From Paludibacteraceae bacterium (GTDB lineage Bacteria > Bacteroidota > Bacteroidia > Bacteroidales > Paludibacteraceae), in assembly GCA_024399955.1 (NCBI GenBank), contig JAKSNH010000008.1, forward strand, positions 54,784-118,783: a stretch of 64,000 nucleotides of DNA, in the 5' to 3' direction. The notes under the pieces were generated by a model. That model was not told the DNA's origin, searched no databases, and worked only from the letters and a program-made list of their open reading frames with translations. Shown in pieces: positions 42,217 to 51,376 of this stretch. The number at the start of each line of letters is the position of its first letter. Within the stretch, counting starts at the first letter, position 1. Made by a program: the position numbers and the translations under genes.

Positions 42217-44646
42217 TTATAATAGTGCAAAGTCAATCACTTCTTGGATATCCTTTACGTAGTGGAACGTCAGCCCCTTCAAATAGACGGGTGCAATCTC
42301 CATGACATCCTTGCGATTATCTTCGCATAAAATCAAATCTGTTATTCCTGCACGCTTAGCAGCTAAGATTTTCTCCTTCACTCCACCAATAGGTAACACC
42401 TTTCCACGCAAGGTCATTTCGCCCGTCATTGCGATACGAGGTCTCACTTTACGCTTGGTAAAGGCCGATACAAGGGCAGTGGTCATTGTGATACCGGCAC
42501 TGGGACCATCCTTAGGAATAGCTCCTTCGGGCACATGGATATGAACAGATTGCGAATCAATATCCTTACGCTTAATACCAAACTTATCAGCGTGGGCCTT
42601 GATATACCCCAATGCAATAGTGGCACTTTCCTTCATTACATCGCCTAAGTTACCCGTGAGGGTTAGGGTAGGCTGCTTAGCCGGACTTAAACTGGTCTCG
42701 ATAAAGAGAATCTCTCCTCCTACCTGTGTCCATGCCAAACCGGTAACTACGCCAACGTACTTATTATTCTCATACTGATCGCGTGAGAAGCGTTTTTGAC
42801 CTAAGTACTGCACCAGGTCATCACGAGTCACAGATGCATTATAAGTTTCGTCTAATGCTATCTTAGTCACCACTTTACGGCAAACGGTCGCGATTTGACG
42901 CTCTAATGAACGCACACCGGACTCGCGTGTGTAATCATCAATAAGGTGCTCAATGATTTCTTTTTTCAGTTTTAACTGACTTGCACTTAAACCATGATCC
43001 TCCAGTTCCTTGGGAATAAGATGACGCTTGGCAATCTCTACTTTTTCCTCAATCAAATAACCCGTCATCTCAATCAGTTCCATTCGATCAAGTAGAGGAC
43101 GTGGAATGGAGTCCAAGGTGTTGGCTGTAGCAATAAAGAGAACTTTGCTCAAATCGTAATCTACATTCAGGTAATTATCGTGGAAAGCCTTGTTCTGCTC
43201 AGGATCCAGCACCTCCAGCAACGCCGAAGTAGGGTCACCTTTGTAGTCCGAACCTATCTTGTCTATCTCATCTAAGATAAAGACAGGATTGCTGCTTTTT
43301 ACCTTTTGTATGTTCTCAATAATACGTCCCGGCATGGCACCTATGTAGGTGCGTCTATGTCCACGGATTTCTGCTTCATCATGCAGTCCTCCTAAGGATA
43401 TACGGGTATATTTGCGCCCTAAAGCCTTGGCGACCGACTTACCTAAACTGGTTTTACCCACTCCCGGAGGGCCATACAAGCATAGGATAGGGGTCTTGCT
43501 GTTGGAAGCACCGGTGGCATGCAGTTGTTTTTGCACCGCCAAGTACTCTAAGATGCGTTCCTTCACTTTCTCCAAGCCATAATGGTCGGCATCCAATACC
43601 TGCTGAGCATTCTTAATATCAAAATTATCCTCGGTATATTCGCCCCAAGGCAGGTTTAGAAGGGTGTCTAAGTAATTTTGCTGAGTCGTGTAGTCGGCCG
43701 AGTGCGTGGACATACGTTGCAGTTTAAGCAACTCTTCCTCAAAGACTTTTTTGACCGCATCGGACCACTTTTTCTTAGCAGCCTTCTCCTTCATCTCATT
43801 GATTACTTGTGCTCCGGTGTCGCCCAATTCCTTCTGAATGGTCTCCATTTGTCGCTGCAAGTAGTATTCGCGCTGTTCTTTATCCAAACCTTCTCTTGTT
43901 TTGGTTTGAATATCTTCCTTCATTTCCAGCATTTGCACCTCTTTATTGAGGTACTCCAATAGTCGTAGAGCACGTTGGGAGATGGAATCACAGGACAATA
44001 ATTCCTGCTTATCCTCAATCTTGAGACCAAAATTAACGCAGATATAATTAACGAGGGTAGGGGGATTGTCGATATTGCGCAAGGTCATACCTGCCTCTGG
44101 AGGCGTGTTATCTGAACGACGAATGACGTTGATGGCTTGATCCTTGATATTGCTGCAAACGGCCAAGAACTCTTTGTCTCCACGACGAGGGAAAATCTCA
44201 GGCAGAACAGTTACTTTGGCTTTAATCACATTTTGACGCGATGTGGTAAATTCATCCACGCCAATGCGATCTATACCTTCTAAGATAACCATAATATTAG
44301 GTGCATCAATCTCTACGATTTGCACGATTCGCGCTGCCGTACCTAATTTAAATAAATCTGCCGCTCCCGGTTCCTGCACATCTTTTTCGTGTTGGCAACA
44401 AACGGCTATTAGTTTCTCTTGCTTGTATGCATTCATCACTAATCGCTGTGATTTAGGACGCGACACAGCAACCGGTAATAGCACACCGGGGAACAACACC
44501 ATATTACGCAGCGGCAACACACCAAGTATGTCGCCGGTATTCACTTTGCATGGATGAGAAGCATCATTCCCCTCTATAATCGGAATAATCTTGCCATCCT
44601 CATCACGCAAATCATCGTTTTCTTCAAGTCTTAAATTATATGTCAT
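42217..44646 (-). CDS. lon: ATP-dependent protease Lon
   Basis: 809 residues. The N-terminal substrate domain has LPLRNMVLFPGVLLPV; the AAA+ domain has the Walker A GPPGVGKTSLGKS and the Walker B VFILDEIDKIG; the C-terminal protease domain has the catalytic Ser in KDGPSAGITM and the Lys further on (KIL-AKRAG). It degrades misfolded and short-lived regulatory proteins. The frame also opens at a TTG (44655); the ATG at 44646 is preferred. No clear -7 element is seen in the 110 bp upstream. Confidence 0.97.
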   Translation of the reverse strand: MTYNLRLEENDDLRDEDGKIIPIIEGNDASHPCKVNTGDILGVLPLRNMVLFPGVLLPVAVSRPKSQRLVMNAYKQEKLIAVCCQHEKDVQEPGAADLFKLGTAARIVQIVEIDAPNIMVILEGIDRIGVDEFTTSRQNVIKAKVTVLPEIFPRRGDKEFLAVCSNIKDQAINVIRRSDNTPPEAGMTLRNIDNPPTLVNYICVNFGLKIEDKQELLSCDSISQRALRLLEYLNKEVQMLEMKEDIQTKTREGLDKEQREYYLQRQMETIQKELGDTGAQVINEMKEKAAKKKWSDAVKKVFEEELLKLQRMSTHSADYTTQQNYLDTLLNLPWGEYTEDNFDIKNAQQVLDADHYGLEKVKERILEYLAVQKQLHATGASNSKTPILCLYGPPGVGKTSLGKSVAKALGRKYTRISLGGLHDEAEIRGHRRTYIGAMPGRIIENIQKVKSSNPVFILDEIDKIGSDYKGDPTSALLEVLDPEQNKAFHDNYLNVDYDLSKVLFIATANTLDSIPRPLLDRMELIEMTGYLIEEKVEIAKRHLIPKELEDHGLSASQLKLKKEIIEHLIDDYTRESGVRSLERQIATVCRKVVTKIALDETYNASVTRDDLVQYLGQKRFSRDQYENNKYVGVVTGLAWTQVGGEILFIETSLSPAKQPTLTLTGNLGDVMKESATIALGYIKAHADKFGIKRKDIDSQSVHIHVPEGAIPKDGPSAGITMTTALVSAFTKRKVRPRIAMTGEMTLRGKVLPIGGVKEKILAAKRAGITDLILCEDNRKDVMEIAPVYLKGLTFHYVKDIQEVIDFALL

Positions 44647-44756
44647 AAATATCAATCAAACAGAAAAATAGAGCAAAGCTCTAGATATGCCATTTTACAT
44701 AATCGCAATTAAAGTCTCTAGGATATATAAAACATCTCAAGGAGTTTGATGGCGAA

Positions 44757-45626
44757 TTAACCAACCTGGACTGTGGAATCAATCTTACGAATAAGTCCTT
44801 TAAGAACGTCACCCGGGCCAAACTCGTAGAATTCGGTGGCTCCATCACAAATCATATTCTTGATTGTTTGTGTCCAACGAACCGGTGCAGTCAGTTGCAG
44901 CAATAGATTTTGGCGAATCTCTTCGGGATCCGTTTGTGGGTATGCGTTAACGTTTTGGTAGATGGGACACATTGGTTTATGGAATTCAGTAGTCAGGATG
45001 GCTTCTTTTAATTCTTCTGCAGCAGGCTGCATTAGCGGAGAATGGAATGCTCCCCCCACCTGAAGGCGGATGGCGCGTTTAACTCCAGCCTCGCGCAATA
45101 ATTCGCAAGCGCGGTCCACACCGGCAATCGTACCACTGATAACCACCTGTCCCGGGCAGTTGAAATTAGCAGCTACAACCACTTCTCCTGAGACCTGTTG
45201 GCATATTTCGTCCACTTTCTCATCCGGCATACCTAATACGGCTGCCATTGTGCTATCCTGCATGTCACAAGCGTTTTGCATTGCTGCAGCCCGTTTACTA
45301 ACCAATCTAACGGCATCCTCAAAGCCGAGAACCCCACTAGCTACTAATGCGGAATATTCACCTAAACTATGACCGGCTACCATATCCGGATGATAGATAG
45401 TCATAACTTGATTCATAATAACGGAATGCAGGAAAACTGCAGGTTGCGTAACTCGAGTTTGTTTTAGATCTTCAGCCTCACCGTTAAACATAACATCCGT
45501 AATACGGAAGCCCAATATATCATTGGCCGTCTCGAACATTTGTTTAGCTACGGGATAAGACTCATATAAGTCCTTCCCCATTCCAACAAATTGCGCCCCT
45601 TGACCGGGAAATACAAATGCTTTCAT
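44757..45626 (-). CDS. fabD: malonyl-CoA:ACP transacylase
   Basis: 289 residues. It transfers malonyl from CoA to acyl carrier protein in fatty acid synthesis. FPGQGAQFVGMG is the N-terminal signature; the nucleophile Ser lies in GHSLGEYSALV and the catalytic His in GGAFHSPLM. It stands alone, about 100 bp upstream of lon, with its own promoter at 45649-45657. Confidence 0.96.
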   Translation of the reverse strand: MKAFVFPGQGAQFVGMGKDLYESYPVAKQMFETANDILGFRITDVMFNGEAEDLKQTRVTQPAVFLHSVIMNQVMTIYHPDMVAGHSLGEYSALVASGVLGFEDAVRLVSKRAAAMQNACDMQDSTMAAVLGMPDEKVDEICQQVSGEVVVAANFNCPGQVVISGTIAGVDRACELLREAGVKRAIRLQVGGAFHSPLMQPAAEELKEAILTTEFHKPMCPIYQNVNAYPQTDPEEIRQNLLLQLTAPVRWTQTIKNMICDGATEFYEFGPGDVLKGLIRKIDSTVQVG

Positions 45627-45648
45627 ACTAATTTACTTCAAAATTTGT

Positions 45649-45657
45649 GCAAAGGTA
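45649..45657 (-). promoter_or_regulatory. -7 promoter element of fabD
   Basis: Reverse-strand TACCTTTGC, 23 bases from the fabD ATG at 45626. Confidence 0.8.
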
Positions 45658-45703
45658 CTACAAATATTTGAAATACGCAAATATTTTAACAATAATCTTA
45701 TGA

Positions 45704-47380
45704 TTATTCCATTAATTTCTTATAGTGTATGCGTTTTGGATTGACAGCATCTTCTCCTAAACGGAGTTTCTTATTTTGCTCATACTCGCTGTAGGAGCCT
45801 TCAAACCAATAGACCTTACTATCGCCTTCGTACGCGAGTATATGCGTGCAGATACGGTCTAAGAACCAGCGGTCGTGGCTAATTACGACGGCACATCCGG
45901 CAAAGTTTTCCAAGCCTTCTTCTAATGCACGAAGTGTATTAACATCAATATCATTGGTTGGTTCGTCCAATAATAGCACGTTGGCTTCTGATTTGAGTGT
46001 TAATGCCAAGTGCAGGCGATTACGTTCACCGCCGGACAACATACCACATTTTTTCTCTTGGTCGGATCCGGCAAAGTTAAAGCGACTCAGATAAGCTCTG
46101 GCCGATATCTCGCGTCCGCCTACACGGATATAGTCGGTGCCGTTGGAGATGGTCTCAAATACCGTTTTTTCGGGGTCTATACCTGAGTGAACTTGGTCCA
46201 CGTAGCCTACTTTAACCGTATCTCCCACTTCAAACGTACCTTTATCCACGGTTTCCTGTCCCATTATCATCCTAAACAAGGTGGTTTTGCCTGCCCCATT
46301 AGGACCAATAATACCCACAATACCGTTAGGTGGCAGCATGAAGTTCATGCCTTCAAAAAGGCAGCGTTCACCGAAGGATTTGGCCACTTCCACAGCGTTA
46401 ATCACCTTATTGCCTAACCGTGGTCCATTGGGGATAAATATCTCTAATTGTTCTTCGCGCTCTTTTTGTTCGGCATTAAGCATCTTGTCGTATGCTCCCA
46501 AACGTGCTTTAGACTTAGCCTGACGTGCTTTAGGAGCCATTCTAACCCACTCTAACTCACGTTCTAATGTCTTGCGGCGCTTGCTGGCTTGTTTCTCTTC
46601 CATCGCCATGCGAGTGGTTTTTTGTTCAAGCCAAGACGAATAATTGCCTTTCCAAGGAATACCTTCTCCACGGTCTAACTCCAATATCCATCCTGCTACA
46701 TTATCCAAGAAATAGCGGTCGTGCGTGATACAAATGACCGTTCCTGCATACTGTTGCAGGTGCTGCTCTAACCAATCGATTGATTCGGCATCCAGATGGT
46801 TGGTAGGTTCGTCTAATAATAGGATATCCGGCTGTTGCAATAATAGACGGCATAAGGCAACGCGACGTCTTTCTCCACCGGAGAGGTTCTTGACGATAGC
46901 ATCATCGTCCGGGCAACGTAACGCGTCCATGGCTCGGTCTAATTTTTGGTCAATATTCCACGCGTCAACGCTATCTAATTTGTCTTGCAGTTCAGCTTGA
47001 CGAGCGAGCAGTTTATCGTAGTCCGCATTAGGGTCTGCAAAGGCATTATTGATTTCATCGTATTCACGCAGCATATCCATTGTTTCCTGAACACCTTCTT
47101 GGACGCATTCACGGACTGTTTTTTCGGGGTTTAGCTTAGGATCTTGTTCCAGATAACCTACGCTATATCCGGGTGAAAAGACCACTTGTCCTTCGTAATT
47201 CTTTTCTACGCCGGCTATGATTTTCATCAATGTAGATTTACCGGCACCATTTAGACCGATGATGCCGATTTTAGCGCCATAGAAGAAACTAAGGTAGATA
47301 TTGTTTAATACTCGTTTTTGTGGTGAAAAGGCCTTGCTTACGCCCACCATTGAAAATATAATTTTCTTATCGTCTGCCAT
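45704..47380 (-). CDS. ettA: ABC-F protein EttA (energy-dependent translational throttle)
   Basis: 558 residues, the usual EttA length. Two ABC domains: Walker A GLNGAGKSTLMK and GPNGAGKTTLFR; signatures LSGGERRRVALCRLL and LSGGERNRLHLAL; Walker B DILLLDEPTNHLD and NVLLLDEPTNDID. A charged linker lies between them. The short arm region after the first Walker A (NYEGQVVFSPGYSVGYLEQDPKLNPEKTV) fits EttA rather than other ABC-F types. It acts at the ribosomal E site in response to energy state. It lies 15 bp downstream of the XRE regulator. Confidence 0.94.
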   Translation of the reverse strand: MADDKKIIFSMVGVSKAFSPQKRVLNNIYLSFFYGAKIGIIGLNGAGKSTLMKIIAGVEKNYEGQVVFSPGYSVGYLEQDPKLNPEKTVRECVQEGVQETMDMLREYDEINNAFADPNADYDKLLARQAELQDKLDSVDAWNIDQKLDRAMDALRCPDDDAIVKNLSGGERRRVALCRLLLQQPDILLLDEPTNHLDAESIDWLEQHLQQYAGTVICITHDRYFLDNVAGWILELDRGEGIPWKGNYSSWLEQKTTRMAMEEKQASKRRKTLERELEWVRMAPKARQAKSKARLGAYDKMLNAEQKEREEQLEIFIPNGPRLGNKVINAVEVAKSFGERCLFEGMNFMLPPNGIVGIIGPNGAGKTTLFRMIMGQETVDKGTFEVGDTVKVGYVDQVHSGIDPEKTVFETISNGTDYIRVGGREISARAYLSRFNFAGSDQEKKCGMLSGGERNRLHLALTLKSEANVLLLDEPTNDIDVNTLRALEEGLENFAGCAVVISHDRWFLDRICTHILAYEGDSKVYWFEGSYSEYEQNKKLRLGEDAVNPKRIHYKKLME

Positions 47381-47394
47381 ATTATTAGTTTGAT

Positions 47395-47808
47395 TTATCT
47401 TTCTTCGTACGTACCATCTGTATAATAGATAACTATCTTAGCCACTTTTCGCTCAGATTGAGCCGCTGCTGCTTTGTATTGTACCGATGAAATCGGTGTT
47501 TTTTCGCTTTGAGTGGTATTTGTTATACCGGATGGTTCTTGTGGATTTTCCGGTTTGATGTCAAACAGGGCAGTTTGTGGACCATCACCATTTGGACGAT
47601 ACATGGCTCCAATACCTAAAATGAGCCAATCCGAGTTGATTGTGCGGAAGCGGTTTAAGACAGCCTGTAATACATCTAAACTGGGGTTATTGCGTCCTCC
47701 CATGATATTGGAGATTGTTCCGGCGCTAATGCCGACTTCCTCTGCGAACTGTTTAGCATTTAGCTTCTCAGCCTCCATAATTTGTTGTAGTCGTTGACGT
47801 TCGTTCAT
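47395..47808 (-). CDS. XRE-family helix-turn-helix regulator
   Basis: 137 residues from the ATG at 47808 (MNERQRL). The N-terminal HTH (LNAKQFAEEVGISAGTISNIMGGRNNPSLDVLQAVLNRF) is of the Cro/CI type. A linker with Pro, Thr and Gln follows, then a C-terminal patch rich in Lys (SERKVAKIVIYYTDGTYEER). The frame extends to an ATG at 47865, only a dozen bases from the -7 element (47878-47887), giving a near-leaderless 156-residue form; the shorter start matches where the HTH family begins. It probably shares a transcript with ettA. Target unknown. Confidence 0.8.
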   Translation of the reverse strand: MNERQRLQQIMEAEKLNAKQFAEEVGISAGTISNIMGGRNNPSLDVLQAVLNRFRTINSDWLILGIGAMYRPNGDGPQTALFDIKPENPQEPSGITNTTQSEKTPISSVQYKAAAAQSERKVAKIVIYYTDGTYEER

Positions 47809-47878
47809 ATTGTTATATTTTTGATTAATAGACCAGTTGGTAACAAATATTGCGATTTCGCTCATCAGAAATCGACTG

Positions 47879-47887
47879 CAAAATTAC
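47879..47887 (-). promoter_or_regulatory. -7 promoter element of the XRE regulator/ettA pair
   Basis: Reverse-strand TAATTTTGC, about 71 bases from the ATG at 47808 and 14 from the alternative at 47865. Confidence 0.75.
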
Positions 47888-48370
47888 GAAAACTTTTTCA
47901 CATGTGCAAATTTTTAGACAAGTAAATTTCAAGATGCATTAATTTTCATTTGCAAACCACCATTCAGGACTATATCCAACAAAAGTCCAAAAATAACTTA
48001 AATAAAAACTTTGATTAAATCATATAACCGATTGATATATGCGCATATACAATAATTATTCACTCGTACTCTGCCATAACGCACGCCTGATTGATAATCA
48101 GTGCTTGTTGTGTATCAGGATGCTTTATGTATATTTTGTAACATATTGAATAATATGCAGTTACATAGCAAAATAACACCATACGTCAGATGTTTATTTG
48201 TGCGTATTACTGGGGATTTGTGGCAAGTGCTGTAAATTCACAAAGTGCATAATGTTGTACTGAAATAATGTTTATTGTTGTGAATTCGGCTGGTGTAAGA
48301 TGTGTGAATTTTAGGAATCTATGTCTGTTGGGTGGTTCACTTTTCTACGGTCACTACCCTACTCTTTTTT
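47888..48370. other. AT-rich gene-free spacer
   Basis: No supported gene, RNA or repeat was found apart from small inverted repeats such as CTGATTgatAATCAG (about 48089-48103). It lies between the divergent XRE gene promoter and the repeat block that starts at 48371. Confidence 0.6.
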
Positions 48371-48421
48371 TTAGTCGAGGGTCGGTCGAGGGTCTCTCGA
48401 CACTCTCTCGAGGGTCTCGCC
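48371..48421 (+). repeat. dispersed GTCGAGGGTC-type repeat, fullest copy
   Basis: Internal near-repeats of GTCGAGGGTC and a TCTCGACACTCTCTCG core. Related to the reverse strand of 11698-11737 (tatC end) and to 63353-63380. Confidence 0.75.
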
Positions 48422-48482
48422 CCCCCCTCTAAACTGACATTTCCTAAATCTTACGCAAATCGCGTGCGCGCGTTTTTCCTAA

Positions 48483-48540
48483 CGTCTTCCCCCACTGTAG
48501 GGGAAGACGCGTACGTGCGCGACCCTGCTGAGGGGGTCGC
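48483..48540. repeat. two strong GC-rich hairpins (REP-like)
   Basis: CGTCTTCCCC pairs perfectly with GGGGAAGACG over 7 bases (48483-48509), and GCGACCC with GGGTCGC over 8 bases (48519-48540). Neither has a T-run. Similar GC-rich pairs occur at 13813-13830. Confidence 0.65.
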
Positions 48541-48562
48541 ACACTAATTAACGCAAACGGAA

Positions 48563-48720
48563 CTGGGGCGCGTCTAAAGTTCCGTAGCATCTCCGTAGCA
48601 TGTAAAGACCTACTAAGCCCCTACTAAACCCCACGAAAAGCAAGGTTTTTGGCAGGTTTAGGCGGGGGTTCCGCGGGGCTTCCTTTAGCAGCATGTGGTC
48701 CCGAAATGATCCCGAACTAC
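48563..48720 (+). repeat. dispersed ~150-bp repeat, copy 1
   Basis: Starts near AACTGGGGCGCGTCTAAAG and ends GATCCCGAAC. It is shared with 63385-63541 over its whole length and with 28636-28707 in two rearranged blocks. No ORF or inverted termini typical of an IS element. Confidence 0.85.
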
Positions 48721-48796
48721 ATATTACTTATAGTGTTTTTCACAAAAAATAACACAAAAATTAACAATCTTTAGTCAATTATTATCCTTACAACAA

Positions 48797-48825
48797 AAAA
48801 TCCGCTGATATCATCAGCGGATTTT
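48797..48825. terminator. terminator downstream of the small membrane protein gene
   Basis: AAAATCCGCTGA pairs perfectly with TCAGCGGATTTT over 5 bases; on the minus strand it follows the gene ending at 48832. Confidence 0.9.
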
Positions 48826-48831
48826 ATTTTA

Positions 48832-49062
48832 CTACTCTTGACTCTTAGACTCCTTGTGTTTATTAATAAGAGGTATTATTACATCCTCCTTAAGTATTGT
48901 ATAAATCGGCACGAGCACCCACTTCCATACAAATTCACACATTAGTACACAAACCTTCCATATCAACACAAAGAAGGCCATAATAGCCACCAGCGGCAGT
49001 TTATACCAAACCGTTCCGTTCTTCCACTCTGCTTTAGTTACTAATTTTCTCTTACGTGCCAT
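48832..49062 (-). CDS. small membrane protein, unknown
   Basis: 76 residues. A basic N-terminus (MARKRKLVTKAEW) is followed by a hydrophobic region of about 35 residues (LPLVAIMAFFVLIWKVCVLMCEFVWKWVLVPIYTIL), enough for one long or two short helices, and a charged tail ending HKESKSQE. Not recognised. It is supported as real by its own -7 element at 49090-49098 and a perfect terminator at 48797-48825. Confidence 0.7.
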   Translation of the reverse strand: MARKRKLVTKAEWKNGTVWYKLPLVAIMAFFVLIWKVCVLMCEFVWKWVLVPIYTILKEDVIIPLINKHKESKSQE

Positions 49063-49089
49063 AGTTGTCAGTATTCAGTTATTTTGCGG

Positions 49090-49098
49090 CGCAAAATT
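49090..49098 (-). promoter_or_regulatory. -7 promoter element of the small membrane protein gene
   Basis: Reverse-strand TAATTTTGC, 28 bases from the ATG at 49062. Confidence 0.8.
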
Positions 49099-49213
49099 AC
49101 TAAAAATAAATGATATACGCAAATAAAAAAGCAACAAACGGCAAGTTATTAACTTTTAGGTTTATTTATCATCCACTCCTTACCATCTTCAATCCGTAGT
49201 CACAAAAGAAACA

Positions 49214-49239
49214 CCCAGCCACCAATCATAGTGGCTGGG
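49214..49239 (-). terminator. terminator at the end of the lipoprotein operon
   Basis: CCCAGCCAC pairs perfectly with GTGGCTGGG over 8 bases; on the minus strand it is followed by T-rich sequence. Confidence 0.88.
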
Positions 49240-49274
49240 CGATAATATTTAGCAAATAAAAAGATAGTCAACAA

Positions 49275-49892
49275 CTATTTCTTCCCTTTGCTTTCTAAAA
49301 TACGTTCAGCTTCTGCGATATACACAGCATTCCTTTCTCGAATGGCATCATCACCAGAATATCCTTGCGATTTAGCAATGATATACGCATCCATAGCAGA
49401 CTTATCAATACTTACCGCTCCACCAAAATTAAATATACTACCTTTCTGTTTGTAAGCTACTGTTGTTATCGCTTTACTAACAATTTTAACTTCATCCTTA
49501 TGAGTTTTTGCAAATGCATTCCAATCATTTGCAAATTCTTTTTTCCATTGTTTAGTATCATAATTACTTACTGACGAGGTGGTTGTTTCTATTGCACTAT
49601 TCCTAGAATAAATAGGTTGTTCTTGACTTGTTGATTCATAGGACGAAATTTCTTGTGTTTGCTGAGGCAAGGCTTTCACCTCCTCATATCGACCATCATC
49701 ATATAAAACAGCAGATACTTGGTCTATCGGTAATGATTTACTTATTCCGTTTTCCACATAAGAAACCTCCGTATTGGACACAACAATATTGGAGACATCC
49801 ACAATATTTCCATCATTTTTTGTTACGACAATTCCAGCAAATGCAATAGTTGCGACACATAAGCCAACTAAAGAAAATACTATTTTTTTCAT
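49275..49892 (-). CDS. secreted protein, paralogue of the 49953 gene in its N-terminal half
   Basis: 205 residues with a Sec signal peptide (IVFSLVGLCVATIAFA). Residues ~20-75 (IVVTKNDGNIVDVSNIVVSNTEVSYVENG; LPIDQVSAVLYDDGRYEEVKALPQ) align closely with the same region of the gene at 49953. The C-terminal half is different: polar, then a helix with KAITTVAYKQKG and DAYIIAKSQGYSGDDAIRERNAVYIAEAERIL. Function unknown. It is the last gene of a four-gene minus-strand operon, separated from the third by a strong hairpin. Confidence 0.75.
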   Translation of the reverse strand: MKKIVFSLVGLCVATIAFAGIVVTKNDGNIVDVSNIVVSNTEVSYVENGISKSLPIDQVSAVLYDDGRYEEVKALPQQTQEISSYESTSQEQPIYSRNSAIETTTSSVSNYDTKQWKKEFANDWNAFAKTHKDEVKIVSKAITTVAYKQKGSIFNFGGAVSIDKSAMDAYIIAKSQGYSGDDAIRERNAVYIAEAERILESKGKK

Positions 49893-49910
49893 TTGAATTA
49901 AATAATTTTA

Positions 49911-49945
49911 GCAGTTGCTACAGCATGAGATGTTGTAGCAACTGC
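49911..49945 (-). terminator. strong hairpin between the third and fourth operon genes
   Basis: GCAGTTGCTACA pairs perfectly with TGTAGCAACTGC over 11 bases, 8 bases after the stop at 49953 and 19 bases before the next start. On the minus strand it is followed by TAAAATTATTT. It could attenuate or terminate the operon before the last gene. Confidence 0.75.
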
Positions 49946-49952
49946 ATGATTG

Positions 49953-50399
49953 TTAATAATTGTCTACACGATGTATTCCAACCAATAACATCGGCAAGCC
50001 AATTGGCAATGCGCCAACTGCTGTAAATACAATACCGGCAGTACGAATATCTTTGGCTTGTTTCAAACTCCCCTTGTATTCTTCTTGCGTTGACGTTTGA
50101 TTAGAATAACCTTGCTGAGATTGCACACTATAAGATGGTTGAGATTCTGCATATGAATAATTATTTTGCGGCATTTCTTTTACCTCTTCATATCTCCCAT
50201 CATCGTACATTACAGCTGCTACCTTTGAGATAGGCATAGATTGTTCTTGACCATTAAGAACATACTTCACTTCTGCTCCAGTAACAAAAATGTTAGATAC
50301 ATCTTCAATGTTTTCACCCTCTTTAGGAATAATTATACCTGCATAGGCGAAAATTGGAAAAGTCAAAACAGCAAGTAATATAACACCTATCTTTTTCAT
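49953..50399 (-). CDS. secreted/membrane protein, paralogue of the 49275 gene
   Basis: 148 residues with a signal peptide (GVILLAVLTFPIFAYA). The shared module (IIIPKEGENIEDVSNIFVTGAEVKYVLNG; MPISKVAAVMYDDGRYEEVKEMPQ) is followed by a Ser/Gln/Tyr-rich linker and a C-terminal hydrophobic stretch (AGIVFTAVGALPIGLPMLLVGI) that should be a membrane helix, so this paralogue is likely tethered where the other is free. Function unknown. Its ATG overlaps the stop of the preceding lipoprotein gene by 1 base. Confidence 0.75.
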   Translation of the reverse strand: MKKIGVILLAVLTFPIFAYAGIIIPKEGENIEDVSNIFVTGAEVKYVLNGQEQSMPISKVAAVMYDDGRYEEVKEMPQNNYSYAESQPSYSVQSQQGYSNQTSTQEEYKGSLKQAKDIRTAGIVFTAVGALPIGLPMLLVGIHRVDNY

Positions 50400-51355
50400 T
50401 ATTCTTCCTCCTGTACTAAACGGAACATATAATTCACATCGCTGTCATCTATGAGAGATAGAACATCATAAATCTTTTTCTGCTCATAATAACCAGATTT
50501 CATACATCTTACCTCAACTTGTACCAAACCAGCATTGTTATATGTCAGTCCTTTGATAGTTAAAGATTTTGAACCTTCAAAAGGTGTAGCTCCCAAGTAA
50601 TCATAGTTCTGATTCTTCACATCTGGGGTTTGGGAAATCACACGGAATTCAACATCTGCACCCAGTGGACGAGAAGTTACATTCCAGTGAATCACTAAAT
50701 GTTCTAATGCAGTATTACCATCCCCCTTTACTTGTTTATTGGCTTCTTGTTTTGGTGAACTTGCACGATGTAAGAAGAACGCGATACGGTCCCAATCAAT
50801 GTCTTTTAATGCTTCCGTATATGCTTTGTTCATTGCCATATTAGCAGTTGTCAAAGAGGAAGGACTTCCTTGCAGATTAGTACGACCGGAAACACCAACA
50901 GTTGGATAGACCAACGTACGATTATGATCAAGAACTTTAACATCCATCATTACGGTAGCACTCCAACCTAAACCACTCAAATAGTCAACATGAAACTCTT
51001 TTAGAATGACTTCCATCATATAATCAGTAGCGGGGTCAGCATCTACATTGAAACCCATCGTACGCATATAACGACGCATACTTTCAGGAACAAAAGAAGA
51101 TATACTTGGATTAACATTGAACGATGGCAAATAAGTTGTACTGGCATCATATACATGCATAAGACGCTCATTGTCTCGATCGTCTGTAAAATTCAAACGG
51201 ATTCCATAGTCCATATTAGCATACTTATCAGCAATAGGATTATCAGTAATACCCAAATTAATCGTTGTAGGAGCAGGTGTAGTTACTGTTTTGCTTGAAC
51301 CACAAGCGGTTGCCATCAATGTTATGACAACTGCATAGAAAAATTTGTTTTTCAT
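50399..51355 (-). CDS. lipoprotein of unknown function
   Basis: 318 residues. The signal ends in a lipobox (LMATAC-GSSK). Residues ~35-190 resemble small lipoprotein domains of the YajG type (NMDYGIRLNFTDDRDN; RRYMRTMGFNVDADPATDYMMEVILKEFHVDY; ATVMMDVKVLD). A C-terminal module then has a WNVTSRPLGADVEFRVISQTP beta pattern as in PEGA or PPIase-like domains. The role is unknown; envelope location is certain from the lipobox. Second gene of the operon. Confidence 0.75.
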   Translation of the reverse strand: MKNKFFYAVVITLMATACGSSKTVTTPAPTTINLGITDNPIADKYANMDYGIRLNFTDDRDNERLMHVYDASTTYLPSFNVNPSISSFVPESMRRYMRTMGFNVDADPATDYMMEVILKEFHVDYLSGLGWSATVMMDVKVLDHNRTLVYPTVGVSGRTNLQGSPSSLTTANMAMNKAYTEALKDIDWDRIAFFLHRASSPKQEANKQVKGDGNTALEHLVIHWNVTSRPLGADVEFRVISQTPDVKNQNYDYLGATPFEGSKSLTIKGLTYNNAGLVQVEVRCMKSGYYEQKKIYDVLSLIDDSDVNYMFRLVQEEE

Positions 51356-51376
51356 ACTTATAAAATTAATAAAATA

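Noticed and set aside
44656..44756. Promoter or RNA upstream of lon
   Set aside because: No TAnnTTTG match or stable paired structure convincing enough to report.
48332..48547. Plus-strand frame of 71 codons
   Set aside because: It is composed of the family 3 repeat and REP-like hairpins.
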